Shown: positions 52,464 through 61,310, counted from the first letter of the stretch. The stretch: 64,000 nucleotides of DNA from Candidatus Nezhaarchaeota archaeon (GCA_025059375.1 JANXDO010000002.1:190966-254965); one strand, 5' to 3'. The notes: a model not told the origin generated them from the letters alone. Translations and numbers: made by a program.

Positions 52464-52839
52464 CTAGCCTTTTTGAACTCCAATACCAGCAAATCTTGAA
52501 CTGATATGAGGGTCGGATGCTTCTTACTTGAGGATGAAGATGCTAGGCATTAGTGTAATCTGTCGATAAATTGTTGTGAGGCTGGACACCTTCAGACCTT
52601 GCGTTGGGGTCACAACGACCGTTTAAAGTCTACGAAACTAGAGAGATCGCAGTCATTGTCAAGACAAATTCTGGAGATATCAGTAACAAGTGAGCGAAGA
52701 AAAGTTCAATGATGACATTTAAGATTTTAATTCAAGCACTTCTTAAGGATTTTAGAGTCTGTGTACTTCATGCTATAGACTTAGGGGAAGGAAACGATAA
52801 TTTCTACTGCTCTTGTTAACTATTACGGGGGTAGTTTTT
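52464..52839. other. Intergenic region after tRNA-Val
   Basis: About 375 bp without a gene I can support. A five-T run at 52470-52474 just after the tRNA may end its transcript. TTTAAG and TTTTAATT near 52717-52735 could serve as promoter elements for the protease gene, but are more than 100 bp upstream of it. Confidence 0.35.
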
Positions 52840-53766
52840 ATGAGCGAGGATAAAGTTGTTGAGATGCTTGAGAAAGTAAGTAAAAGTGTTGTGAATGTTA
52901 ATACTCTAAGGGTCTTCCAAGATTACTTTTACCAAGTCGTCCCCGTTAAAGGTATTGGATCTGGCTTTATATTTGACGAGAGAGGTTACATCTTGACTAA
53001 CTATCATGTTATTGAGGACGCTGAGAGAATAGTTGTTACTTTAGTGGATGGGCGCACTTTTAAGGCTAGGCTTGTTGGGGGGTATAGGGGTCTCGACATA
53101 GCTGTAATAGAGATAGAAGCTGATAACCTCATTGCAGCCAAACTTGGGGACTCAGATAGAGTTAGAGTTGGGCAAAGAGTCTTTGCTATTGGAAACCCTC
53201 TAGGCCTAGCTGGTGGGCCAACAGTAACCTCTGGAATAGTGAGCGCCATTAGAAGGACCATTTACTCTGATAGGGGGATCTTTAGAGACCTCATACAAAC
53301 TGATGCTGCTATAAACCCTGGAAACTCCGGTGGGCCATTAGTAAATATTGATGGCGAGGTCATAGGCATAAATACAGCTATAATTCCGTACGCGCAGGGT
53401 ATAGGTTTCGCCATACCCATAAATGCTGCTAAGGAGGTTGCCAATGAGATAATAATGTATGGCTATTACGCTAAGCCTTGGCTTGGGATAGCAGGCATAA
53501 ACCTAAGCAGGCAGATAGCCACATACTATGACTTGCCCGTTGAGCGAGGTGTGCTTGTAATTAATGTTGTACCGGGTAGCCCAGCTCATAGAGCTGGTAT
53601 AGAGCGAGGTGACATAATAGTTGAGTTCGATGGTAAACGTATTGACAAGATGGAAGATTTGCAGAAAATTTTATCCGAAAAGAGGCATGGCTGTGAGTGT
53701 GAAGGTGTTATAGTTCGAGGTTCAAGGAGATATAGAGTAAAGGTTACGCTCGAGAGAGAACCCTAA
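52840..53766 (+). CDS. HtrA/DegP-type serine protease with one PDZ domain
   Basis: Trypsin-like protease for protein quality control. Catalytic triad: His in LTNYHVIEDA, Asp in YRGLDIAVIEI, Ser in INPGNSGGPLVN. A C-terminal PDZ domain follows (VERGVLVINVVPGSPAHRAGIERGDIIVEFDGKRI). No signal peptide or membrane anchor is seen with the ATG at 52840, so it appears cytosolic, unusual for the family in bacteria but seen in some archaea. That ATG has GGGGGT about 8 bp upstream; the TTG at 52813 is less likely. 308 residues. Confidence 0.92.
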   Translation: MSEDKVVEMLEKVSKSVVNVNTLRVFQDYFYQVVPVKGIGSGFIFDERGYILTNYHVIEDAERIVVTLVDGRTFKARLVGGYRGLDIAVIEIEADNLIAAKLGDSDRVRVGQRVFAIGNPLGLAGGPTVTSGIVSAIRRTIYSDRGIFRDLIQTDAAINPGNSGGPLVNIDGEVIGINTAIIPYAQGIGFAIPINAAKEVANEIIMYGYYAKPWLGIAGINLSRQIATYYDLPVERGVLVINVVPGSPAHRAGIERGDIIVEFDGKRIDKMEDLQKILSEKRHGCECEGVIVRGSRRYRVKVTLEREP

Positions 53767-54065
53767 AAGGTGATTAGGACGCTATTGTCTGCCATAATAG
53801 AAGCAGCCAATCGGGTGAAATATTGAAGTTATCTAAACAAGTCTTGGTATGGATTCGGTTAAGAGCAGAGGCTACATTTATCATCTTGGGATCCTAATAT
53901 GCCTAGTGAGTTAAAGCTATGCTATCTTGTATGAGTCTATATCTTGTACTGTATGCATTGATGAGAATCAACATGGAACTTAATATGTTTGACTATGTAT
54001 GCCCACTCGCTTAACAAAGATATATGAAAGGCCACGATGGACTTTACTGCGTAGAAGCTTAATGC
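53767..54065. other. Intergenic region, no feature seen
   Basis: About 300 bp between the protease gene and the convergent MNT/HEPN pair. No protein-like frame, stable hairpin or repeat was recognised. Confidence 0.35.
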
Positions 54066-54392
54066 CTAAACTTCAATTAGCTTATTTGTGAACTTAGCGT
54101 ACCATTGTATTTGGGATGTGTTTACCACATGTAACTGTACTGGTGCATCTATCTCCTTATAGATGGCTGCCTTCATTTGGTAGGCCTTTTCTCTATCTAT
54201 GTTAGTTGCTATCAGTATGTCTATGTCGCTAGCTGCTGTATACCTTCCCTCGACAGCTGATCCGAACACGTATATCTTAGCATCAGGTGCATATCTTAGA
54301 GCCATTTCCTTCACCCTCTTCGCTATCTCCATGTAGCTCTTCATAGCCCTTAAGGCTCTTAACCCTTCTTCGATGTAAATGTCAAAGCTCAT
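54066..54392 (-). CDS. Minimal nucleotidyltransferase (MNT) of a HEPN/MNT pair
   Basis: Small nucleotidyltransferase, likely the antitoxin or modifier of the neighbouring HEPN protein. VFGSAVEGRYTAASDIDILIA is the family's GS...SDxD catalytic motif, with both aspartates present. ATG 54392 (MSFDIYIEEG) overlaps the HEPN stop by 11 bp (ATGAGCTTTGA), so the two are translationally coupled; a start at 54422 would add ten residues. In characterised MNT antitoxins the enzyme adds AMP to the HEPN toxin. That activity is inferred here. Confidence 0.85.
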   Translation of the reverse strand: MSFDIYIEEGLRALRAMKSYMEIAKRVKEMALRYAPDAKIYVFGSAVEGRYTAASDIDILIATNIDREKAYQMKAAIYKEIDAPVQLHVVNTSQIQWYAKFTNKLIEV

Positions 54393-54759
54393 CGAGTACA
54401 ACCTCAAAAACTTCTTTGGCATACTTAAGCATAGCTTCCACTTCCTCCTTCTCGTACCTACGTGGTAGATACCTCGAACCTATGTACGCGTCCTCTATCT
54501 TTGTCACTATGACAATGTCTTGGAGCACCCTACTAGCTCTGCCATCTATCTTAGAAAGCTCTCTCGTAAGCCTTATGATTGAATGGGTTCTAGGATAAGT
54601 CCCCGTCTTCACAAGTAGCTTATACTTCAACATTAGTTGACAGTACTGCTCTACGTTGAAGGCTGCAAGGTCATAGACCCCCTCTTCAAGCAACCTCTGC
54701 GCATTCTTGAGGAAAGCCTTCGCCCTCTCCCTCATGACGTATGCTTCCTCAAAGCTCAT
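54382..54759 (-). CDS. HEPN-domain protein of a HEPN/MNT pair
   Basis: Four-helix HEPN protein (125 residues), usually the toxin of such pairs. MRERAKAFLKNAQRLLEEGVYDLAAFNVEQYCQLMLKYKLL and THSIIRLTRELSK are typical. The clear R-x4-6-H RNase motif of toxic HEPN proteins is not seen near the C-terminus, which has AYIGSRYLPRRYEKEEVE instead. RNase activity is therefore doubtful, and the pair may act otherwise. The gene precedes the MNT gene with an 11-bp overlap. Confidence 0.85.
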   Translation of the reverse strand: MSFEEAYVMRERAKAFLKNAQRLLEEGVYDLAAFNVEQYCQLMLKYKLLVKTGTYPRTHSIIRLTRELSKIDGRASRVLQDIVIVTKIEDAYIGSRYLPRRYEKEEVEAMLKYAKEVFEVVLDEL

Positions 54760-55101
54760 TACCCTACAACTCGCAAGGTGATGCTGAACTCACGTAGCAT
54801 AAGATGTGTGTCGTCGCTTATATTAACTGCGGTCGCTAGGATATGGTTAAGGTCATAGGGACAATTTGTATCCGACAGGCTAATGGGATCTAACTCAACT
54901 TCTCCGATCCCTACTTGTTATGTTAAATTAGACTATAGATATGCGTACCTAAGGCAAGTAAGGTGCCATGAAAGTTGAGTTACCTTTAGGAGTTAGAGTT
55001 GATCGCGATTAAAATAACGTGCTTACTACTTTGCAAAGCTTAGAGTGTATGGGTAGCACCCTGTTTAAGTTTATGGTAAAGAAGGGGTTGAAGTGGTGAT
55101 A
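54760..55101. other. Intergenic region, no gene seen
   Basis: About 340 bp. I see no coding potential. The region holds upstream sequence for the HEPN/MNT pair and downstream sequence of the hydrolase gene, both on the minus strand. Confidence 0.35.
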
Positions 55102-55905
55102 CTAGTGAGCTGAATTGCGCAAGAAGTTGATTATAGACGTAATTAGTTCATCCATTTCCTCCGCAAGTCCATGTCCAGAGTTTTCTAGTATAATTAGCTT
55201 AGCATTGGGTATCGTACTGGCTAGTATTGAGGCGTTTTCAACCGGTAAAAGTATGTCCTTCTTGCCATGAATTATTAGTGTAGGTACTCTTATTTGTGGT
55301 AGCCTGTCATACGTGTCAAATTGCATTATGGCGTAGAACTGCTGCAAAAATGCCTTCTTTGATATTGGAGCTTTAAGTATTCGCTGAACCATGCCCTCAA
55401 AAGCTTGAGGGTTGTTCCTAATGAACTCCTCTGTGAAGATAGTCCAGGCCATGAATTCTGCTGCTCTTCGTGGATTTGCCTCAAGATCATCTATGGGGAA
55501 GGGTTGTGGGGGTGGGAGGATCCCTCGTTTTGTGCCGCAGAAGGTTGAGCAGAGAATTAGCTTTTTAACTTTTTCAGGATAGTTGAGTACAAGCTCTTGA
55601 GCTATCATTCCTCCCATCGAGAAACCTAATACGTTGGCTTTAGGGATACCTAGTGCATTCATTAAGCCAGCGGTGTCGTCAGCGAATAGCTTGATTGAGA
55701 AAGGTTTTTGACCCATATCACTACGTCCAGCACCTCTATTATCAAACAATATCAACTTGAAGTACTTTGAAAGCTCAGAGATCATTCGTGGATCCCACCA
55801 GTCCACATTCCCTGCCAACCCCATTACCATGATCAAGGGATCTCCTTGCCCTTTAACTTCGTAATATATGTTAACGTCATCTACTTTTACCCTCGGCATT
55901 TCCAT
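55102..55905 (-). CDS. Alpha/beta-hydrolase
   Basis: Serine hydrolase of the alpha/beta fold. The oxyanion region is MVMGLAGNVDWWDPRM, the nucleophile elbow is GFSMGGM (Ser near residue 95), the Asp lies in IHGKKDILLPVENA and the His in ENSGHGLAEEM. A cap domain of about 60 residues lies between. Length 267. Relatives include esterases and 3-oxoadipate enol-lactonases; the substrate is not determined. ATG 55905 (MEMPRVKVDDVNIYYEVKG) fits the family. It stands alone. Confidence 0.87.
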   Translation of the reverse strand: MEMPRVKVDDVNIYYEVKGQGDPLIMVMGLAGNVDWWDPRMISELSKYFKLILFDNRGAGRSDMGQKPFSIKLFADDTAGLMNALGIPKANVLGFSMGGMIAQELVLNYPEKVKKLILCSTFCGTKRGILPPPQPFPIDDLEANPRRAAEFMAWTIFTEEFIRNNPQAFEGMVQRILKAPISKKAFLQQFYAIMQFDTYDRLPQIRVPTLIIHGKKDILLPVENASILASTIPNAKLIILENSGHGLAEEMDELITSIINFLRNSAH

Positions 55906-56229
55906 CTACTCGCAGATATTTCATAGCGCATGACATAATATAACTTACGCCATTGATGTCGATAAGCAAAGGTTCATTTTGTAATTAACAAATTAGGGAA
56001 TGAATACTTATAGCCATTCAACCTTCTAAGGGTGTTGTAAGGGTTAAGTCTGCTATCATCAACTTAAAGCGAATAAGGCTGTGTACAACTATTGGTCATT
56101 ACGCTCTTAAGGATAGCCTTACAATGAGGATGTTAGTGAAGGAATCCTTAAATAAGTGCTACTCTTGTGCATCTTTATGACAATTTCAATGTAAGCTGTC
56201 AAGGTGGTTATCTTGAAGGTTTGATGCCT
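55906..56229. other. Intergenic region, no gene seen
   Basis: About 320 bp without coding potential. It separates the hydrolase and regulator genes, both on the minus strand. The hydrolase promoter must lie here; a TATAAT-like run is seen near 55940. Confidence 0.35.
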
Positions 56230-56784
56230 CTACCTTTTACTTACTAGAGCTGGGCACCCTCTGCACAGCCCCTCATTAAATGCCTTGCAATCCTTACAAA
56301 CTATTGCACTCCCACATGGCTGTCTTTCTCCAACCTTTGTGAAGAGCTTGAATGGTGCTATGAAGCCGTTTATAACTGATACTATAACGTTAAACTCCAC
56401 TTCTTGCACTCCTTCTTCAACTCTTAGGTGATTGTCCACTATGGATTCGAGTGTAGATATGTCTTCAGCCATGAAGAGTAAGCATAGATTGTTTCTCCCT
56501 GTTGTTATGAAGCCACCTATGAAATATGGGCAGTCTTTAAACTTTGAGAGCACCCTACTAGCACTTATAGCCGAGACGTCGACTTTTGCTAGGTGCAAGC
56601 CCATCTTTAATGGATCTACCCCAGCCCTAAATTGAAGAACCCCCAAACTCTTTAACCTTTTAACCCTCATGGCGACAGCTGGTTGAGATATTTTTAGCTC
56701 TCTTGCTATCTCCTCCTGTGAAATCTCAACTCTTTGTGAGTAAAGAGAGACTATTGCTAAGTCCTTCTCATCTAAGGGTCGCAT
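56230..56784 (-). CDS. Lrp/AsnC-type regulator with C-terminal cysteine cluster
   Basis: Transcription regulator. The N-terminal winged helix (EEIARELKISQPAVAMRVKRLKSLGVL) is of the Lrp/AsnC type, followed by a RAM-like sensing domain (LAKVDVSAISASRVL through VQEVEFNVIVSV). The last 35 residues carry C-x5-C-x2-C-x7-C-x2-C (CGSAIVCKDCKAFNEGLCRGC), a metal or Fe-S site that could sense redox state or metal. It is divergent from the ferredoxin gene across 105 bp. An imperfect palindrome overlaps its own start codon, suggesting autoregulation. Confidence 0.85.
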   Translation of the reverse strand: MRPLDEKDLAIVSLYSQRVEISQEEIARELKISQPAVAMRVKRLKSLGVLQFRAGVDPLKMGLHLAKVDVSAISASRVLSKFKDCPYFIGGFITTGRNNLCLLFMAEDISTLESIVDNHLRVEEGVQEVEFNVIVSVINGFIAPFKLFTKVGERQPCGSAIVCKDCKAFNEGLCRGCPALVSKR

Positions 56785-56807
56785 CCCCTAATCCCATTAT
56801 TGGGGAT
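56783..56807. promoter_or_regulatory. Imperfect palindrome in the regulator/ferredoxin divergent promoter
   Basis: ATCCCC (56783-56788) and GGGGAT (56802-56807) form a 6-bp inverted repeat. Inside it lie TAAT and ATTA. The element overlaps the ATG of the Lrp-type gene at 56782-56784. Lrp-type proteins bind such dyads, so this may be an operator for autoregulation and for the divergent ferredoxin operon. Confidence 0.45.
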
Positions 56808-56889
56808 AAGCATAACCATATATATGCCTTATTCTTTATAATGGATACTCTTATTAAGTATTAACATGGAATGTTATTTTGGTGGTAAG

Positions 56890-57543
56890 ATGTCGAGGAG
56901 GGTTGTTAGGAGGATAGTTAGAATTGATGAGAGTAAGTGTGATGGTTGTGGGCTTTGCGTATCAGCTTGCCCAGAAGGTGCTCTAAAGATTGTTAATGGC
57001 AAGGCTAGGCTCGTTAATGAGGCTCTATGCGATGGACTGGGTGCTTGTATTAGGGAGTGCCCAAGAGGGGCTATCGTGTTCGAGGAGCGTGAAGCTGAGC
57101 CTTTTGAGCTTGGGGGAGAGCGTGAGGGGCTTGTTGAGCGTGCTCACGAACAATTGGTTACTGCAAGGTTGAATTGGCCTATTAAGCTTGAGCTTATTAA
57201 TCCTCGATCACCGGCTATAAGTGGAAAGCAGCTGATCATTGTTGCTGATTGTGTCCCCTTCGTTTACTCCACGTTCAAGAGGGACTATTCAGGAGGATTT
57301 GTCGCTTCTGGCTGCCCAATATTTGGTGATAACTCCTTATATCGAGACAAGATAGCTGGCATGTTGAAGCGAAACGAGGTCCCATCATTGAAGGTTGTTA
57401 GGATGGAAGTTCCATGCTGTTCTAGGCTCACGAGCATAGTTGCTGAGGCGCTAAGATTATCTGGGAAAAGGATTAACTTGGAGGAGAATGTGATAGGAAT
57501 CGATGGAGCCTTCATGAGTAAGCAGATATTGGAGGTGAGCTAA
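56890..57543 (+). CDS. Ferredoxin-domain protein with C-terminal cysteine motifs
   Basis: Soluble Fe-S protein. CDGCGLCVSACPEGA is a full [4Fe-4S] motif; the second, LCDGLGACIRECPRGA, lacks one Cys, as commonly in this family, so it may hold a [3Fe-4S] or a cluster with another ligand. The C-terminal domain (LIIVADCVPFVY, ASGCPIFGD, VPCCSRL) resembles the conserved partner domain seen in many anaerobes next to a small zinc-ribbon gene. ATG 56890 has GGTGGT upstream; ATG 56866 would lie about 30 bp after a TTTATAA box and be leaderless, so both are possible. It starts a two-gene operon. Confidence 0.82.
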   Translation: MSRRVVRRIVRIDESKCDGCGLCVSACPEGALKIVNGKARLVNEALCDGLGACIRECPRGAIVFEEREAEPFELGGEREGLVERAHEQLVTARLNWPIKLELINPRSPAISGKQLIIVADCVPFVYSTFKRDYSGGFVASGCPIFGDNSLYRDKIAGMLKRNEVPSLKVVRMEVPCCSRLTSIVAEALRLSGKRINLEENVIGIDGAFMSKQILEVS

Positions 57544-57544
57544 A

Positions 57545-57835
57545 GTGGCTCTTAAGTATTGTCCTGGAGCTAGAGGTCTCGTTGAACCTCAAATCATTGT
57601 AACTTACTGTCCTGTTTGTGGAGCAGAGGTTGAGTTCTTTGAGTACGAAGTCGAGAGGAAGTGCCCAGAGTGTGGCAGAGTTGTTAAGCGTGAAGCCACT
57701 CCTTCATGCGTTACCTGGTGTAAGTCTGCGAGAGAGTGCATCATGAATCTTCAGCAATTGGGTAAATTAAGCGCCGAAAGAGCTAGAGAGCTTTTAGAGA
57801 TGCTGGATAAAACTAAGAAATCAAGCACTGAGTAG
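57545..57835 (+). CDS. Small zinc-ribbon/cysteine-rich protein
   Basis: A 96-residue protein starting at GTG 57545, one base after the ferredoxin stop. It has CPGA near the N-terminus, CPVCGAEVEFFEYEVERKCPECG as a zinc ribbon, and CVTWCKSARECI as a further cysteine cluster. This layout recurs in anaerobes beside the ferredoxin family above, where it is often annotated without good reason as a phosphohydrolase. Role unknown; a redox/metal sensory or carrier role is inferred from the company of the Lrp-type regulator. Confidence 0.8.
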   Translation: MALKYCPGARGLVEPQIIVTYCPVCGAEVEFFEYEVERKCPECGRVVKREATPSCVTWCKSARECIMNLQQLGKLSAERARELLEMLDKTKKSSTE

Positions 57836-57868
57836 ATCATTTTCAGCTTCTAGATTGGTCGTGAGTTG

Positions 57869-58858
57869 CTAGATTACTGATGATGGTAGTAAGACGGATA
57901 GTACAAGGGCTGCTACGGCCATTGGGAGTATGTACTTCCAGAATATCGTTAGGGCTTGGTCTATTCTCAGCCTTGCTGTTATAGCTTTAATCCATGTTAA
58001 TACTGTCACTACAATCACGTATTCCGCAACCACTATTATGAGCGCTACATACCAAGGTAGCCAGGCTAATGGTGCTAGTCCGCCAAAGAAGAGCATCGTT
58101 ATTAATAGTGAGCCTACAACCATCTCCACGTCATGGAGCCCAAGAATTAATGCCAGCTTGAAGCCTGAGTACTCAGTGAAAGGCCCCGCGACAACTTCTG
58201 TCTCTGCTTCAGGTATGTCGAATGGCTTCAATAGGAGTTTGCATTGAAGTGATAGAAGGACTGCTATTAGGGCCAATATCATTGGTACAACAGTGTAGGG
58301 GTTTAACCATAACTTCCAAGCATTTAAGCTAGAGTAATAGAGCGAGTAGTTGGAGTTATGCAGTCTACTTGATAGAATTATTGGCGTTAGTGTAGCAGCT
58401 ACGAAGGTGACCTCATAGGCAAGGGTCATGCTAAAGACCCTCGATGACCCTATGGCACTAAATGGGTTAGGTGTTAACAGTCCAATTAGTGCTATTGCTA
58501 TCGTTGGCCAGACAAGCAGGTACATTGCTAGCATCACGTCGTAATCAGCTGCTATTGGGCGGAAGGGCACTATGGGCAGCATGAGAGTTAACGTTACGAG
58601 GGAGCCTATGGCTATTGATAGAAGAGCTACCGTCAGTTTAGGGCTGGAGCCTTCAGTTGAGATATCTTCCTTGAAGAAGAGCTTAATGTAGTCTGCTATC
58701 GGTTGCAAAATCCCTATAGGTCCAGTGTGTAGGGGGCCTATCCTGTTCTGCATGCGTGCATACACTTTCCTGTGATACCATTGAGTTAGCCAAACAACTA
58801 AGCCTAGGAACATGATACCTGGATAAACTATCGCCTCGAACACTATGTCGTAGGGCAC
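57869..58858 (-). CDS. mbhM: NuoH/MbhM-like membrane subunit of a group-4 energy-converting complex
   Basis: Membrane arm subunit of a complex I/hydrogenase relative, eight or so helices. YARMQNRIGPLHTGPIGILQPIADYIKLFFKEDI is the family's key cytosolic loop, and FDIPEAETEVVAGPFTEYSGFKLALILG is the second. These contact the Fe-S arm. I start at GTG 58858, where TAGTG overlaps the mbhI stop; the open frame to 58915 adds 19 poor residues. Length 329 fits MbhM. It is the last gene of the minus-strand run. Confidence 0.87.
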   Translation of the reverse strand: MPYDIVFEAIVYPGIMFLGLVVWLTQWYHRKVYARMQNRIGPLHTGPIGILQPIADYIKLFFKEDISTEGSSPKLTVALLSIAIGSLVTLTLMLPIVPFRPIAADYDVMLAMYLLVWPTIAIALIGLLTPNPFSAIGSSRVFSMTLAYEVTFVAATLTPIILSSRLHNSNYSLYYSSLNAWKLWLNPYTVVPMILALIAVLLSLQCKLLLKPFDIPEAETEVVAGPFTEYSGFKLALILGLHDVEMVVGSLLITMLFFGGLAPLAWLPWYVALIIVVAEYVIVVTVLTWIKAITARLRIDQALTIFWKYILPMAVAALVLSVLLPSSVI

Positions 58859-59211
58859 TAGAGGATCACCACTATTAAGGCTATGATCGTGATAACCATG
58901 AAGGCAAACATCCATGCTAACCAGTCACTTAGAATTCCTGTATGTACCTTGTCTCTAAGTGTATCGTACAGTGACTTGAAAACCCTTTTCCAAACTATAG
59001 AGTACATGCTTACATCAGGTAGCCCTGTCTTAGATGATGGTAATGCTTCCCCACAAGCAAAAGGCTTCTGCTTCTCAGATGACCTGCTCGTCACGGATCT
59101 CGTGGCTCTTACCGAGAGACTGTAAGCGATTGAGAGAATTAAAGCAGTTATCGCTATTGCGAGGAAAGCTTCAAGCGTTGACACTAAGAGAGACGACATT
59201 TCACCCACCAC
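58858..59211 (-). CDS. mbhI: MbhI-like membrane subunit (NuoA-like)
   Basis: Small membrane subunit of the Mbh-like complex. Two or three helices flank a soluble loop with KPFACGEALPSSKTGLPDVSMYSIVWKRVFKSLYDTLRD; the CGE motif recalls NuoA-type sequence (CG in the loop). 117 residues. It lies between the antiporter-like subunit and mbhM, as in Thermococcus-type mbh operons, and overlaps the first by 11 bp. Confidence 0.8.
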   Translation of the reverse strand: MVGEMSSLLVSTLEAFLAIAITALILSIAYSLSVRATRSVTSRSSEKQKPFACGEALPSSKTGLPDVSMYSIVWKRVFKSLYDTLRDKVHTGILSDWLAWMFAFMVITIIALIVVIL

Positions 59212-60793
59212 CCATTATCAACTTTGCCATTTCTTGAGAGACAGATACGTAACCCTGGGTATCGAATAGAGATTGAACCGCCGGCACTATTATGTTGTCA
59301 ACGATTAACGGTGCGGCTAGACCGAATACCACGCATAGCGCTGCTAGGACAAGGAGTGGTGCAACCATCGAGGTGGGGGCTTCTTTAATCAGTGATACAT
59401 CCTTTATTGGTTGCTTTGCATAAACATGGTAGAAGGCCTTTAAGTAGCCCATCAGGGCAAAGACGCTAGTCACAACTATGACCACAACTATTGGGGCTAG
59501 CCAGCCAGATTCTAAATAAGCTTTAAAGAGGAGAAGCTTGCTCATGAAGCCACTTAGCGGTGGTGCTCCAGCTAATGCTAGTGCTCCTACAAGGAAAGTC
59601 GCGCTTGTTAATGGCATTCTCCTGCCTACTCCAGCTAGCTCGTCAAAGCTTCTCGTACCCGCTGCATGTATGAAAGCTCCAGCAGCCATAAATAATAGGG
59701 CCTTGCCTACTGCATGGTTCATTAAATGAAACAGTGCAGCTGCTAGCCCACTAATGTTAGCTAGCCCCATACCCATAGCTATGTATCCCACGTTAAGTAT
59801 GGTCCCATAGGCTATTAGCCTCTTTATGTCACGTTGAGTAAGCATTAATGTCGACCCTATTATCGTTGAAAGGAGCCCTAGAGCTATTGTTGCATAGTCG
59901 ATGATTTGGATTATCGGGATTGTCGGAGGCGCTCCTCTAAATATAGTGAATAGGTATCTCATCAACGCGAATAGGGCCACTTTAACCATGATACCTGACA
60001 GCAGTGCTGATATTGGTGATGGTGCTGCTGGATGCGCATCTGGAAGCCAGAAGTGGTTTGGTGCTACAGCTGCCTTTAGGGTGAAAGCCCAGAAAGTTAA
60101 TGCTAAAAAGATAGCTGAACCTAGGAAGACATCACCAACTGGTGAGCCTGTTACAGGTAGTGTGGAGCCTCTAAGCTTTAATGCTAGGTCGGCCATATTG
60201 AGCGTGCCGAAGGCGCCATAGGCGAACGTTACTGCTATGAAGTATGCAGTCGTTGCAACTGACCCTACAATAGCATACTTTATGGCTGCCTCGACAGCCT
60301 CATGGGTCTCGCGTCGAAATGCTACAAGGCCATAAGCAGCTAAGGACATAACTTCAAGCATTACGAACAAGTTGAATATGTCACCAGTGTAGACGCAGCC
60401 AAGCATGCCAGCTTCAAAGCCAAGCAGTAGAGTGTAGTACCATTGCACACCGTTCTCATGCTCCATGTAGCGGATACTGAATATTGCAGCTGCCAAGACA
60501 AGGCCGTTAATTAAGAGGCCCATTAAGGAGGCAGCTAGATCTATAGTGTAGACTATTCCAATTGGTGGGGGCCATGAGCCGAAAGCGTATAGTAGAGGCT
60601 TGCTCGAAATAGCGTAGAGGTAATGGAGGACCATTAGCGATAGGATGAAGTTTATCGAGCATACCGTTAGTGCGAAGGCCTCCCATATTTCTCTCCTCTT
60701 TAAGATTAGGCTTATAAGGGGTAAAGCAAATGATGCCGCCATAGCTAGGAATGGTTGCATTGCAGCTAGACTAGCGATGTAACCTGGTTCCAT
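59201..60793 (-). CDS. mbhH: MrpD/MbhH/NuoN-like ion-translocating antiporter subunit
   Basis: Large membrane subunit of the antiporter module, about fourteen helices. GDIFNLFVMLEVMSLAAYGLVAFRR contains the conserved Glu of the channel (near residue 140), FWLPDAHPAAPSPISALLSG the conserved His/Pro helix, and KRLIAYGTILNVGYIAMG the conserved lysine helix. 530 residues fits MrpD/MbhH. It shares one base with the gene before it and overlaps mbhI. It would move H+ or Na+. Confidence 0.9.
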   Translation of the reverse strand: MEPGYIASLAAMQPFLAMAASFALPLISLILKRREIWEAFALTVCSINFILSLMVLHYLYAISSKPLLYAFGSWPPPIGIVYTIDLAASLMGLLINGLVLAAAIFSIRYMEHENGVQWYYTLLLGFEAGMLGCVYTGDIFNLFVMLEVMSLAAYGLVAFRRETHEAVEAAIKYAIVGSVATTAYFIAVTFAYGAFGTLNMADLALKLRGSTLPVTGSPVGDVFLGSAIFLALTFWAFTLKAAVAPNHFWLPDAHPAAPSPISALLSGIMVKVALFALMRYLFTIFRGAPPTIPIIQIIDYATIALGLLSTIIGSTLMLTQRDIKRLIAYGTILNVGYIAMGMGLANISGLAAALFHLMNHAVGKALLFMAAGAFIHAAGTRSFDELAGVGRRMPLTSATFLVGALALAGAPPLSGFMSKLLLFKAYLESGWLAPIVVVIVVTSVFALMGYLKAFYHVYAKQPIKDVSLIKEAPTSMVAPLLVLAALCVVFGLAAPLIVDNIIVPAVQSLFDTQGYVSVSQEMAKLIMGGG

Positions 60794-61305
60794 TAATCAA
60801 ACACCTTCCTAACATAATATTCAAATGTTTTAGATATCATTTCATAACACCTCTCTTCATCCATGGTCTTAACGTCTATCCAATGCACATAGTATCTTTT
60901 CTTTTCACCTTCATCTACGTCTATAACAACAGTTCCAGGAGTATTAGTTATCGAACATGCAACTGCTGTTATAGCATAGTCACTCCTCACTTTGTAAGGG
61001 ACTCTCACTATGCCTGGCTTAATTGGCGCTTTTGGGTGTAGGATCCTCTTTATTACATCCCAATGACATTTAGGCTCCATGACTAGAATGTAGTAGAGGA
61101 AGAATAACACCGCCCAAGCCCATCTAGTCACGTTGAGGGCTTTTTGAGGGGCTTCTCTTATTATGAGGGTTGATGTGAAGGCAGCGACAACTATTGATGC
61201 CACTAATCCTAGAATTACGTCCATAGGCGATATCGAGGCTGATACTATTAAGAACACTGTAAAGAGCAGCATGAGTGCCACGATGAAGCTCAAAATCCTC
61301 GACAT
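60793..61305 (-). CDS. mbhA: MrpE/MbhA-like subunit
   Basis: Small membrane protein of the Mrp antiporter family (MnhE). Hydrophobic N-terminal helices (FIVALMLLFTVFLIVSASIS, WAWAVLFFLYYILVMEPKCHWDV) precede a cytosolic domain with PIKPGIVRVPYKVRSDYAITAVACSITNTPGTVVID, the MnhE signature. 170 residues. In Thermococcus mbhA comes first in the operon; here it sits between the MrpC- and MrpD-like genes. Confidence 0.85.
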   Translation of the reverse strand: MSRILSFIVALMLLFTVFLIVSASISPMDVILGLVASIVVAAFTSTLIIREAPQKALNVTRWAWAVLFFLYYILVMEPKCHWDVIKRILHPKAPIKPGIVRVPYKVRSDYAITAVACSITNTPGTVVIDVDEGEKKRYYVHWIDVKTMDEERCYEMISKTFEYYVRKVFD

Positions 61306-61310
61306 CTACG

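Noticed and set aside
56030-56140. TTGTAAGG and CCTTACAA about 80 bp apart as a long hairpin
   Set aside because: An 8-bp match at that distance is expected by chance and lies outside any clear promoter.
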